NCBI RefSeq assembly: GCF_051400755.1
Contig: NZ_JBLFFL010000005.1
Coordinates: 1-64,000 of the forward strand
Source of the DNA: Parapedobacter sp051400755
GTDB taxonomy: Bacteria; Bacteroidota; Bacteroidia; Sphingobacteriales; Sphingobacteriaceae
Length of the DNA: 64,000 bases
Direction of reading: 5' to 3'
The notes under the pieces are model-generated. The model saw only the letters and a list, made by a program, of their open reading frames with translations, was not told where the DNA came from and did not search any database. Numbering within the stretch: position 1 is the stretch's first letter; each line of letters begins with the position of its first letter. Position numbers and translations under genes: made by a program. This document shows, piece by piece, positions 29,012-36,854 of the stretch.

Positions 29012-29701
29012 ATGATGACCGCCATCGCCATAGACGACGAACCCATTGCACTTGAGGTCGTGAGAAGCCATGCATCCAGGGTGCCTTTCCTGGATTTGCG
29101 GGCCGCCTATACCAATGCATTTGAGGCATTGGAAGATTTGCAGCGGCAGCCGGTTGACCTGCTCTTTCTCGATATCAAAATGCCAGATATTTCGGGCATC
29201 GAGTTTTTCAGGAGCCTCAGCAAAAAACCGCTCGTCGTTTTTACTACCGCTTATTCCGAACATGCCGTGGCCGGTTTCGAATTGGATGCTGTGGACTACC
29301 TGCTCAAGCCGTTTTCGCTTCCGCGGTTTCTGAAGGCCTGCAACAAAGCGCAGGAATGGCTGCTCCTGCGCAATGCCAACGGGATAAAATCGGATTACGT
29401 ATTTGTCAAGACGGGATATGACCAGGTCAAGATCGCCTTCAACGATATCGACTACCTCGAGGCTACGGGCAATTATGTCAACTTCGTGCTTGGTGACCGC
29501 CAGGTGCTCAGCCGGATGACCATCTCCGAATGCGAAGAGCTGTTGCCCGCTCATCGCTTCGTGCGGATACACCGGTCGTTTATCACCTCGGTTGAGAAGG
29601 TTCAGAAGGTCGAGCGCCATCAGCTTACCGTCAATGGGAGCATCCTGCCGATCGGCGCGTCCTATATGACGGTGGTCAGGCGGTTTTCGACCAACGCCTA
29701 A
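29012..29701 (+). CDS. LytTR family response regulator
   Basis: A 229-residue response regulator. The receiver has the acidic pair in AIDDEP, phosphorylation site Asp54 (LLFLDIKMP), Thr in TTAYSEHAV and Lys in YLLKPFS. The LytTR domain is at about 130-229 (YLEATGNYVNFVLGDRQVL, FVRIHRSFITSVEKVQKVER). It is paired with the kinase just upstream. I found no perfect LytTR repeat in front of 26705, so its target promoters are not apparent here. Confidence 0.95.
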   Translation: MMTAIAIDDEPIALEVVRSHASRVPFLDLRAAYTNAFEALEDLQRQPVDLLFLDIKMPDISGIEFFRSLSKKPLVVFTTAYSEHAVAGFELDAVDYLLKPFSLPRFLKACNKAQEWLLLRNANGIKSDYVFVKTGYDQVKIAFNDIDYLEATGNYVNFVLGDRQVLSRMTISECEELLPAHRFVRIHRSFITSVEKVQKVERHQLTVNGSILPIGASYMTVVRRFSTNA

Positions 29702-29703
29702 AC

Positions 29704-29719
29704 TGTCCGTTTTCGGACA
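29704..29719 (+). promoter_or_regulatory. Palindromic activator site upstream of the TolC gene
   Basis: A perfect palindrome TGTCCG-TTTT-CGGACA lies three bases after the response-regulator stop and 73 bases before a sigma-54-like promoter. The placement fits an upstream activating site for an NtrC-type enhancer-binding protein. It could also fold as a weak hairpin ending the upstream operon, but no T run follows. Confidence 0.5.
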
Positions 29720-29792
29720 CTTACTGCACGATATCGAACAAGGACTGTCAGAAAGCTATCTATAATTTATTTGTAATCTTTGAGTTATGAGT

Positions 29793-29809
29793 TTGGCGCA
29801 AACTATGTA
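29793..29809 (+). promoter_or_regulatory. Candidate sigma-54 promoter of the TolC gene
   Basis: TTGGCGCAAACTATGTA resembles the sigma-54 consensus TTGGCAC-N5-TTGCA. The -24 GG is intact and the -12 dinucleotide is GT in place of GC, at the right spacing. With the palindrome at 29704-29719 this suggests enhancer-dependent expression of the gene starting at 29839. Confidence 0.4.
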
Positions 29810-29838
29810 TATCCTTATGCCAAAAATGAAGCAACGAA

Positions 29839-31164
29839 ATGTTTAACCGTATCCGTTATATCATTGGTTTGGCGGTGGCGCTCAATTTTGCCACCCAAGC
29901 TACCCAAGCACAGGACACATTGACCCTTGAACAGTGTATAGCACTGGCGCTGGAGAATAACCTCGACGCCCAGCAGGGCCAAATCCGCACACAAGTTGAG
30001 GGTGTCAATTTGCGGCAGGCCAAACAGAATCTATTGCCCGATCTGACGGGCCGTTTAAACCACACGTTTGAAGTAGGCCGTGCCATCGACCCCGAAACAA
30101 ATCAATATCTGAATAACGTAACCAATCGATATGGAAATCAAAGCTTGAGCAGTTCCATGGTCCTGTTTGACGGGCTGCGCATGTTTCGTAACATTACCCA
30201 GCAGGCGTATGCATATCGGGCGACGCAATTTGATGAACAGAATATAAAAGAGCAGGTGGCACTCAACGTGACGTCGGCATATATCCAAGCACTCACGGCG
30301 AAGGATATGGTAGCCCAGGCAGACAGTCAAGCTGCCGTCACCTACCGGCAAGTACAGCGGAATACGCTGCTTCATGAACAGGGCGCCATCGCACCGGGTG
30401 ATTTTTATGATTTGAAGGGGCAATATGCCAATGATCTGAATAGCCTTAACCAAGCCAGGAATGACTTTTACGAGGCGCTGGTTTCGTTGTTCCAACTGAT
30501 TAACCTTCCTTATAACGAGTCGGTTAGCCTTACGGCATTACAGGAACTTCCGTTGAGTGATACGGGTGAGTTGACCGGCGAACAACTCTATCAAACGGCT
30601 GTGGAACGGCTGAGTTTGATTAAAGCGGCAGACAGTTGGCAAAAGCAAGCGCTGTTTAGTTTGAAAGCCGCGCGTTCATCTTATCTCCCATCATTATCTG
30701 TTGGGGCCGGCCTATCCAGTAGTTATATACATGGCAACGGCGCGTATATCGATCAGATCCGAGACCGTGTTGGGCAGAATCTGGGGTTCACATTAGCCAT
30801 ACCAATTTTCAACAAATTCCAAACGCGAAACAATGTGGCATTGGCCAAGCTCAGCTTATTGGATGCCGAGAACGTCGCCAAGACGCGCAGAAACGGGCTA
30901 CAGCAAGCCACTAATCAGGCATTGTTCAACTTGGATGCGGCAAAGGAGCGTTATAAAAATTTGATTGAGCAGGTTGCTAACTATGCCGAGTCATTTCGGG
31001 TAGCCGAGATACAATTCAATGCTGGCGCCATCAATTCCGTTGAATTCCTGATTGCCAAAAACAAAATGGACAATGCCAACGCCAACTTGGTCATCGCCCG
31101 CTACCAATGGCACCTCCGCCAACGGGTCGTAGACTACTACAATGGGCAAATGCAAGTGGAGTAA
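29839..31164 (+). CDS. TolC family outer-membrane efflux protein
   Basis: Forms the outer-membrane channel of a tripartite exporter. The signal peptide ends TQAQ (about residue 24). Two outer-membrane efflux repeats are visible, the first starting LTLEQCIALALENNLDAQQG and the second VERLSLIKAADSWQKQALFSLKAARSSYLPSLSVG in outline; long coiled-coil helices (YRQVQRNTLLHEQGAIAPGD, FRVAEIQFNAGAINSVEFL) are typical. No membrane-fusion or inner-membrane pump gene is adjacent, so it must work with partners elsewhere. It converges on an ABC ATPase gene with 20 bases between. Confidence 0.93.
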   Translation: MFNRIRYIIGLAVALNFATQATQAQDTLTLEQCIALALENNLDAQQGQIRTQVEGVNLRQAKQNLLPDLTGRLNHTFEVGRAIDPETNQYLNNVTNRYGNQSLSSSMVLFDGLRMFRNITQQAYAYRATQFDEQNIKEQVALNVTSAYIQALTAKDMVAQADSQAAVTYRQVQRNTLLHEQGAIAPGDFYDLKGQYANDLNSLNQARNDFYEALVSLFQLINLPYNESVSLTALQELPLSDTGELTGEQLYQTAVERLSLIKAADSWQKQALFSLKAARSSYLPSLSVGAGLSSSYIHGNGAYIDQIRDRVGQNLGFTLAIPIFNKFQTRNNVALAKLSLLDAENVAKTRRNGLQQATNQALFNLDAAKERYKNLIEQVANYAESFRVAEIQFNAGAINSVEFLIAKNKMDNANANLVIARYQWHLRQRVVDYYNGQMQVE

Positions 31165-31184
31165 ACTGACCGCGGAATAACTCG

Positions 31185-32240
31185 TTACCCCAGCGGATGG
31201 AAATGGGTGGCTTGGATGCTAACGGGTGTGTGCAGCGGGAATGCCCCCATCCGTTGATTGATCACGTGGATGTGTATGGCATCGTTTCCCACGGTCAGCT
31301 CTTCATAAAACCCTTTGAATCGGGTGGCCAATACCGCAAAGGGGGAGTCCGCATCTTCGCGGAGGACAAACCACTCGGGGTGGATCGCTACCGCCGAGTT
31401 CGTTTTGATGCCGAGCAACGTCAACACGTCGGCTTCACTCAGAATATTACTTTTAGCAAGCAGCCGCGCGGTATAGGCATCGGGCGGTTGCCGATACAGC
31501 TGTGCAGGCTTGCCCGCCGCGACCAACTGTCCACGCCGCAATACCATCAGCGCGTCCGCCATCGCGAGCACTTCGGCCGGGTCATGCGACACCAGCACTA
31601 CGGTGAGTCCGGTTTCTTTCACGATGGTGTGGATGTCCCGTTGCAGGGTTTCCCTGAATGAGGCATCCACTTGGTTGAATGGCTCATCCATCAACAATAC
31701 CAGCGGGTCATTGACCAGTGCTCTCGCGATAGCTACCCGTTGTTTCTCGCCGCCGCTCACGTCAGCAATGCGCTGCTTCGCCAAGTGGTCGATACGCATG
31801 CGTTGTAAGATGCGTTCGGTTTTCTGGAATTTGGCATCCAGGTCGGTATTGGGCAGCTGGGATGCCACATTGTCCCATACGTTGGCATAGGTGTTCAGGT
31901 CATCGAAGCCTTGCGATACCATCCGCATCGCCTCGTGGCCGGGGATGAGCCGTTCCCTTGGTCCGGGCACCCGCCATCCCTGGAATCGCACTTCGCCACG
32001 ATCGGGTTCTAGCAGCCCATAAATGAGCCGCAGCAAGGTGCTCTTGCCACTCCCGCTTTCACCGATGATGGCCGTGATCTCGCCGCTATTAATTCCGAAG
32101 GTCACGCCGCTCACCGCCACGATCGACTCTTTCCGCCGGAAAGAGCGACTCACATTTTCGCCGTGTATAAACGGGAGGCCCGCCCGCTGCACATCATTCG
32201 GTACCGAGCAGGACGGGGCATTTGGAGAAGCGATTGCCAT
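31185..32240 (-). CDS. ABC transporter ATP-binding protein (PotA/FbpC-like)
   Basis: An ATPase of about 350 residues. It has Walker A GESGSGKSTLLRL, a Q-loop MVSQGFDDL, signature VSGGEKQRVAIARAL, Walker B VLLMDEPFNQVD and switch His in VLVSHDP. A C-terminal regulatory or TOBE-like region follows from about residue 270. No permease or binding-protein gene is nearby. The ATG at 32240 directly abuts the T tract of the terminator for the upstream gene, leaving no leader or ribosome site. The true start may be internal; the first conserved residues (GENVSRSF) begin near residue 27 and GTG codons occur there. Confidence 0.85.
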   Translation of the reverse strand: MAIASPNAPSCSVPNDVQRAGLPFIHGENVSRSFRRKESIVAVSGVTFGINSGEITAIIGESGSGKSTLLRLIYGLLEPDRGEVRFQGWRVPGPRERLIPGHEAMRMVSQGFDDLNTYANVWDNVASQLPNTDLDAKFQKTERILQRMRIDHLAKQRIADVSGGEKQRVAIARALVNDPLVLLMDEPFNQVDASFRETLQRDIHTIVKETGLTVVLVSHDPAEVLAMADALMVLRRGQLVAAGKPAQLYRQPPDAYTARLLAKSNILSEADVLTLLGIKTNSAVAIHPEWFVLREDADSPFAVLATRFKGFYEELTVGNDAIHIHVINQRMGAFPLHTPVSIQATHFHPLG

Positions 32241-32270
32241 AAAAAAAACCGTCCCGGTATATCGGGACGG
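32241..32270 (-). terminator. Terminator of the sigma-factor operon
   Basis: A perfect 8-bp stem (32249-32256 with 32263-32270, CCGTCCCG/CGGGACGG) is followed on the minus strand by eight T (32248-32241). It ends the gene at 32303-33217, and its T tract runs straight into the ATG of the ABC ATPase gene. Confidence 0.9.
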
Positions 32271-32302
32271 CTCAAAATTACGAAAAATATATGGATAACG
32301 GG

Positions 32303-33217
32303 CTAGAAGCCAAGCATCAGCCCGAAGGTAAAGTTTTGTAAACCGGCTTGATCAGGGCTGTTTTCAAAGATATCATTGAAATAGTACTTGGCATAGATAC
32401 CAAACGGACCGACACCGAACCGTGCAAACGCACCGTAGCGAAACTGGGTGAAGTTGTAGTCGTCTTTAAACTTCTGCCGACCCAGCTCCTCACTTTTGAA
32501 GCGCTGTGTCCCTTTTAGTAAAAATCCACCTTCCGGCCCGAAGGCAAACCGCATGCGCCCAAGCGCCCCATGGTGTTTGCTTCTTAATTCAAAGGTGAGG
32601 GGCAAACGGAGGTACGTGGCAGTCAGGCGGTTTTTGGAATAATCAACATCCGATAGTGCCCAGGTCAAGGGGGTAGTATCTTCCAGAAAGTCGATATCTT
32701 CCCTCAGCCGGATATAGGTCCAGTCAAACCCGCCCGATAGAAATACGCGGAAATGATCGTTGAATCGATACCCCGCCTGCAGCAGGTCAAAACCAAAGTT
32801 GACGGTTTTCCCCGGGCGATATTTGAAATCCCGATTCGGATCAGAGAGCGTGAAGCTTCCATTGTCCACCAACTTGACCAATCCAAGGTCAATCCGAGAA
32901 AACGTGACGCCGTATATGGGATATGATTTTCTTGGGTGATCGGTCGTTATCTTCACATCATGCCCCTTCCGGTGATCCTTGTCGTCCGAATCATACTCGT
33001 AGGTCTTCTCCGATTTTTCAATGGTGATCATGCCCTCGTCTTTCCCGGGTATGATGATGCGCACTTTGCGTTTCTCCCCAGTTTTTACGTCTTCCATAAT
33101 GACGGTATCTGCCGGGATTCCACCGCTCCTCCGGAGGCTGTCTGTTCGTTTTTTTTCCTGTGCAGATGCAGTGAGTATCACCGCACACGCAACGATTGTT
33201 AGGCTAATGTATTTCAT
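32303..33217 (-). CDS. Outer-membrane beta-barrel protein of the sigma-factor operon
   Basis: A 304-residue exported protein (signal peptide ending TASAQ). A charged, probably unstructured region (about 21-100, rich in Lys, Arg, Asp and Glu) precedes a barrel-like part from about 105, with alternating strands such as VNFGFDLLQAGYRFNDHFRV and FRYGAFARFGVGPFGIYAKY. It ends in NFTFGLMLGF. The family is generic and the role unknown. It is the last gene of the ECF sigma/anti-sigma operon, so it is a likely sigma target. Confidence 0.8.
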   Translation of the reverse strand: MKYISLTIVACAVILTASAQEKKRTDSLRRSGGIPADTVIMEDVKTGEKRKVRIIIPGKDEGMITIEKSEKTYEYDSDDKDHRKGHDVKITTDHPRKSYPIYGVTFSRIDLGLVKLVDNGSFTLSDPNRDFKYRPGKTVNFGFDLLQAGYRFNDHFRVFLSGGFDWTYIRLREDIDFLEDTTPLTWALSDVDYSKNRLTATYLRLPLTFELRSKHHGALGRMRFAFGPEGGFLLKGTQRFKSEELGRQKFKDDYNFTQFRYGAFARFGVGPFGIYAKYYFNDIFENSPDQAGLQNFTFGLMLGF

Positions 33218-33238
33218 GTTATGGCGTAGTTAAAGGAT

Positions 33239-34045
33239 TTATTTTAATTTCTTCTTTCGGTTTTTAGCCAAGCTAAAGTTAAAGTCCAGTTTCAGCGAGC
33301 CTTCATCATCATTGGTGAAGGTGACTAACTTTTCCTCGCGCGGGTCTACAGCGCCCACGACGTAGTTGAGGATATTGCTGACCCCAAAGGGTTGTTTTTT
33401 CGCTTCTGTTGATGCCAGTAAGGTTTCCTCTTCTTCCTCCAATGTGACCAACGGCTGCACGTCTGGCACGCTAGCCAGTGCCTCCTGAGGGGCCATTGCA
33501 GGGTCCACCGCGCTGTCGGCAGCCAGGGTTTCGGCCTTTTCCACATCTCCGGTTGCCCGCTGGTCGTTGGCCGCCAGCGTTGGTACAGGTGGCCTGCGGG
33601 CTGGGGTCACGGACGGGTTGTGAGCCAGGGTGTTCTGCTGTGCGGGGGCGTCAGCTGCTTTCCGCCTTTTTTTCGAAAACACTCTTTTCAGCCCCTCCAC
33701 ATCCAAGGGTTCGGGCGCGGGTGTGTGCGCTTCTTCCTGATCGATTGTAGGGTTATCCGGCATTTCCTCACGGGCGGTTGTACGGCCTTGCAAATAGGTC
33801 ACTTCCACCGGTCGGCTGTACCAGTAAGTGACTCCACACACCACCAACAAGGCCGCGGCTACCGACATCCACCAGGTAGATAGCCGCTTTTTCCTTATCG
33901 TTACGACCGCGCTTTCTTCGCCACCCGCTTGCGCCTCGAGCTGCGAGGCGATCTTATCCCATAGGTCCACGGGGACCTTCGGGTTAAAATCCTCCAGCTT
34001 CTGCCGCAACTGCCTGTCAAATTCGTTCTTTTCATGTGGACTCAT
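33239..34045 (-). CDS. Probable anti-sigma factor, single-span membrane protein
   Basis: A 268-residue protein with a cytoplasmic N-terminus (MSPHEKNEFDRQLRQKLEDF ... VPVDLWDKIASQL), one membrane helix at about 56-73 (WWMSVAAALLVVCGVTYW) and a long periplasmic part of low complexity rich in Pro, Ala and Glu. Its start overlaps the sigma factor gene by 14 bases. Position, topology and coupling point to a membrane anti-sigma factor, although no zinc-binding (ZAS) motif is visible. Confidence 0.7.
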   Translation of the reverse strand: MSPHEKNEFDRQLRQKLEDFNPKVPVDLWDKIASQLEAQAGGEESAVVTIRKKRLSTWWMSVAAALLVVCGVTYWYSRPVEVTYLQGRTTAREEMPDNPTIDQEEAHTPAPEPLDVEGLKRVFSKKRRKAADAPAQQNTLAHNPSVTPARRPPVPTLAANDQRATGDVEKAETLAADSAVDPAMAPQEALASVPDVQPLVTLEEEEETLLASTEAKKQPFGVSNILNYVVGAVDPREEKLVTFTNDDEGSLKLDFNFSLAKNRKKKLK

Positions 34046-34589
34046 ACGTTCCTCCTTCCAGTTGTTTTATTTTTTCCTTGAGCCAGCTCCTCGCCCGCGA
34101 TAATTGGGACTTGGAGGCTCCTTCGGTGATTCCTAGCGCCGATGCTATCTCTTTGTGCGAGTAGCCTTCCAGAGCATACATGTTGAACACCAGGCGATAG
34201 CCGTCGGGAAGTGCTTGGATGATTTCCAATAGGTCCTTGCACTCCAAGCTATCCATTGAAAAGGTGTGTTGCACGTCGTCATCTACCGTGTCTATGTCCA
34301 CCTGATGGCCGTTGCGCACATTGCGGCGGTAGGTTTCGATGGCCGTATTGACCATAATGCGCCGTATCCAACCCTCGAACGACCCCTCCCCGCGGTAGCT
34401 TTCCATGCTGCCAAAGACCTTTATAAATCCCGTTTGAAGCATGTCCTCCGCTTCAAACGTGCTCTTGGCATAACGCATACACACCCCTAACATTTTGGAC
34501 GCCACGGTCTGATACAGCTTTTCTTGCGCTGGTCGGCTGCCTCGTTTACAGCCTTCGTACAAGCTTTCTATTGTATCGGTTCGTCCCAA
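34032..34589 (-). CDS. ECF-type RNA polymerase sigma factor
   Basis: A 185-residue sigma-70 family factor. Region 2 shows YAKSTFEAEDMLQTGFIKVF and SFEGWIRRIMVNTAIETYRR; region 4 shows LEIIQALPDGYRLVFNMYAL and the helix-turn-helix YSHKEIASALGITEGASKSQ. The start is TTG at 34589, because an in-frame stop lies just upstream and no ATG or GTG is available before region 2. It probably directs its own operon with the anti-sigma and barrel genes. Confidence 0.93.
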   Translation of the reverse strand: MGRTDTIESLYEGCKRGSRPAQEKLYQTVASKMLGVCMRYAKSTFEAEDMLQTGFIKVFGSMESYRGEGSFEGWIRRIMVNTAIETYRRNVRNGHQVDIDTVDDDVQHTFSMDSLECKDLLEIIQALPDGYRLVFNMYALEGYSHKEIASALGITEGASKSQLSRARSWLKEKIKQLEGGTYEST

Positions 34590-34690
34590 CTCGCGGTGTG
34601 TTTACTACTATGATGAAGGTTTTAATAAAAAGGTTGCACCTAGGTGATTATTTTTTCTGAAGCCGGCGCCGGGGTGATCATGCTTGTCCA

Positions 34691-35110
34691 TCAGCGGGGC
34701 ACCTGTACGTCAATACGCCGTTTACCGTCGGGCAGTACCTGCAAGTGCAGCACTACTGCATCGCCCGGCAACAATCCGGCGATCTTATCCGGCCATTCAA
34801 CGAAACAGTAACGGCCCGAATAGAAATAATCTTCATAGCCTAGGTCAAAGGCTTCCCGCTCGGATCTGATGCGGTAAAAATCGAAGTGATAGACCGTCCC
34901 CGCCGCGGAGGCATACTCGTTCACGATGGCAAAGGTAGGGCTTGATGTGGCGTCGGTGACGCCCAGCTGCTGGCAAATCGACTTGATGAGGGTGGTCTTT
35001 CCCGCCCCCATGTCGCCGTAAAATAGAAAGATACGATGCCCGCCGGCAGCAGCCAATACCTGCGCTGCGGCATCGGGCAGTGCTGCCAAGTTTGCAACCT
35101 CGATGACCAT
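34691..35110 (-). CDS. tsaE: tRNA threonylcarbamoyladenosine biosynthesis ATPase TsaE
   Basis: An ATPase that works with TsaB and TsaD to make t6A at position 37 of tRNAs that read ANN codons. The 139 residues are normal for the family. Walker A is in FYGDMGAGKTTLIKSI, followed by the family signature SSPTFAIVNEYA and HFDFYRIRSEREAFDLGYED, with CFVEWPDKIAGLLP near the end. It lies 21 bases downstream of porX on the same strand, so the two are probably co-transcribed. Confidence 0.95.
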   Translation of the reverse strand: MVIEVANLAALPDAAAQVLAAAGGHRIFLFYGDMGAGKTTLIKSICQQLGVTDATSSPTFAIVNEYASAAGTVYHFDFYRIRSEREAFDLGYEDYFYSGRYCFVEWPDKIAGLLPGDAVVLHLQVLPDGKRRIDVQVPR

Positions 35111-35131
35111 ACCGCAAAAATACGGTTTTTG

Positions 35132-36685
35132 CTATTTGGTCGTGTACGTCGCGAAGGGGATGATCATCTCTTCCATCGATATACCCCCATGTTGGAAGGT
35201 CTCATTGAAATAATTGACGAAATGATTGTAATTGTTGGGGTATACAAAATACGTGTCTTCCTTGGCAAAAATGAAGCTGGAACTCACATGGAGTTTTGGC
35301 AGCTGCGCATCATGCGGGTTTTTGATATGGAATACGTCTTTGGCGATATAGTTGAGGTTTTTTCCCTGCTTATACCGCAAATTAGTATTGGTGTTCCGGT
35401 CGCCGATGACCTTGCTGGCATGTTTCACCCGGATGGTGCCATGGTCGGTCGTGATGATCACCCGCACCGGTTTTTGCGAAAGCCACCTCAGCGTTTCTAA
35501 CAGCGGCGAGTGCTCAAACCATGAAAGCGTGAGCGACCGGTAGGCGGCTTCATCATTGGCCAGTTCACGGATCATCGCCATGTCCGTACGCGCATGCGAG
35601 AGCATATCCACAAAATTGTACACCAGCACGTTGAGGTCATTCCCCATCAGGTTGCTCAGGTTGTCGGCCACATCCCTCCCCTGTTCAAGGGTCAGCACTT
35701 TGGTGTACGAATGCTTGCACTCTTTTCGGTACAGGCGCTTGATCTGGTCGGCAATGAATTTGTCTTCATGCAGATTTTTGCCGCCCTCATCCTCGTCGTT
35801 CTGCCAGAGGCCGGGGTACTGCTTTTCCATTTCCAGCGGCATCAATCCGCTGAAGATCGCATTTCGTGCGTACTGCGTGGCAGTGGGCAGGATACTATAA
35901 TAACTTTCCTCCTCTTCGAGCCGAAAATAGTTGGTGATGACTTCATTGACGACACGCCATTGATCATAGCGCAGGTTATCAATCAGGAAAAAGAAGGTAG
36001 GCCGGTTCTCTTGCAGGATTGGGAATACCTTTTTGCGAAATAACTGGTGCGACATGATGGGTCCCTTTTCAGGTTCTTTCACCCACTTGAGGTAATTTTT
36101 CTCCATAAATTTAGAGAACTGCATATTCGCCTCCGCCTTTTGCAGGGTGAGCACCTCGTGCATGCCGGCATCTTCCAGTTTTTCGAGCGAAAGCTCCCAG
36201 TAGATGAGTTTTTTGTATACATCCGCCCACTGCTCATGATCCAAGTTGTCATTCAGGATCATGCCCAGGTTTCTGAAATCCTGCTGATAAGCCATCGATG
36301 TCTTTTCGCTGATCAGCCGCTTGTTTTCGGTCAGTTTCTTGATCGTCAGCAAAATCTGCTTGGGGTTTACAGGCTTGATGAGGTAGTCGTCTATTTTGGA
36401 GCCAATGGCATCCTCCATCAAGTGTTCTTCTTCGTTTTTGGTCACCAACACCATCGGCACCGCGGGGTTGATGTTTTTCAATTCGGAGAGTGTTTCAAGC
36501 CCCGTGAGGCCGGGCATGTTTTCATCCAGAAAAACCAGGTCAAAAAAACCTTTTTTGAATGCGTCCACCGCATCGTTTCCATTGGTCACCGTCTTCACGC
36601 TATAGCCCTTGTCGTTGAGCAGCATGATATGGGGTTTCAGCAAATCAATCTCATCGTCAGCCCATAGTATATTCGTCTCTTGCAT
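35132..36685 (-). CDS. porX: PorX: response regulator with PglZ/alkaline-phosphatase-like domain
   Basis: A regulator of the type IX secretion system. The receiver domain (1-120) has Asp10/Asp11 and the phosphorylation site Asp54 in LVFLDENMPGL. A helical middle leads to the C-terminal PglZ domain of the alkaline phosphatase superfamily, with FFLIDNLRYDQW (about 230), YNFVDMLSHARTDM and RVIITTDHGTIRVKHASKV. This domain order at 517 residues is characteristic of PorX, which in Porphyromonas works with the kinase PorY and a sigma factor and hydrolyses oligoadenylates. It fits the T9SS genes at 51093-55788. A good ribosome site (GAGGAA) precedes the ATG. tsaE follows. Confidence 0.93.
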   Translation of the reverse strand: MQETNILWADDEIDLLKPHIMLLNDKGYSVKTVTNGNDAVDAFKKGFFDLVFLDENMPGLTGLETLSELKNINPAVPMVLVTKNEEEHLMEDAIGSKIDDYLIKPVNPKQILLTIKKLTENKRLISEKTSMAYQQDFRNLGMILNDNLDHEQWADVYKKLIYWELSLEKLEDAGMHEVLTLQKAEANMQFSKFMEKNYLKWVKEPEKGPIMSHQLFRKKVFPILQENRPTFFFLIDNLRYDQWRVVNEVITNYFRLEEEESYYSILPTATQYARNAIFSGLMPLEMEKQYPGLWQNDEDEGGKNLHEDKFIADQIKRLYRKECKHSYTKVLTLEQGRDVADNLSNLMGNDLNVLVYNFVDMLSHARTDMAMIRELANDEAAYRSLTLSWFEHSPLLETLRWLSQKPVRVIITTDHGTIRVKHASKVIGDRNTNTNLRYKQGKNLNYIAKDVFHIKNPHDAQLPKLHVSSSFIFAKEDTYFVYPNNYNHFVNYFNETFQHGGISMEEMIIPFATYTTK

Positions 36686-36799
36686 TCCAGTTCCTCAGTT
36701 ATGTGTGTGCGTTGCGATCATTCGCTAATACAATCGCGAACATAGCGAAAAGTTTGCCGGAGGCTGACATTTTTAACAAAAATTAACAGGCGTGTGCTG

Positions 36800-36807
36800 T
36801 ATCTTTG
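36800..36807 (+). promoter_or_regulatory. Promoter -7 element for the HD-domain gene
   Basis: TATCTTTG matches TAnnTTTG and lies 47 bases before the TTG start at 36855. No clear TTTG sits at the expected distance upstream. Confidence 0.45.
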
Positions 36808-36854
36808 CGCCGTAACACTTGTGGTTGGCGGTGTCGCCACCTTGAATACAGGCA

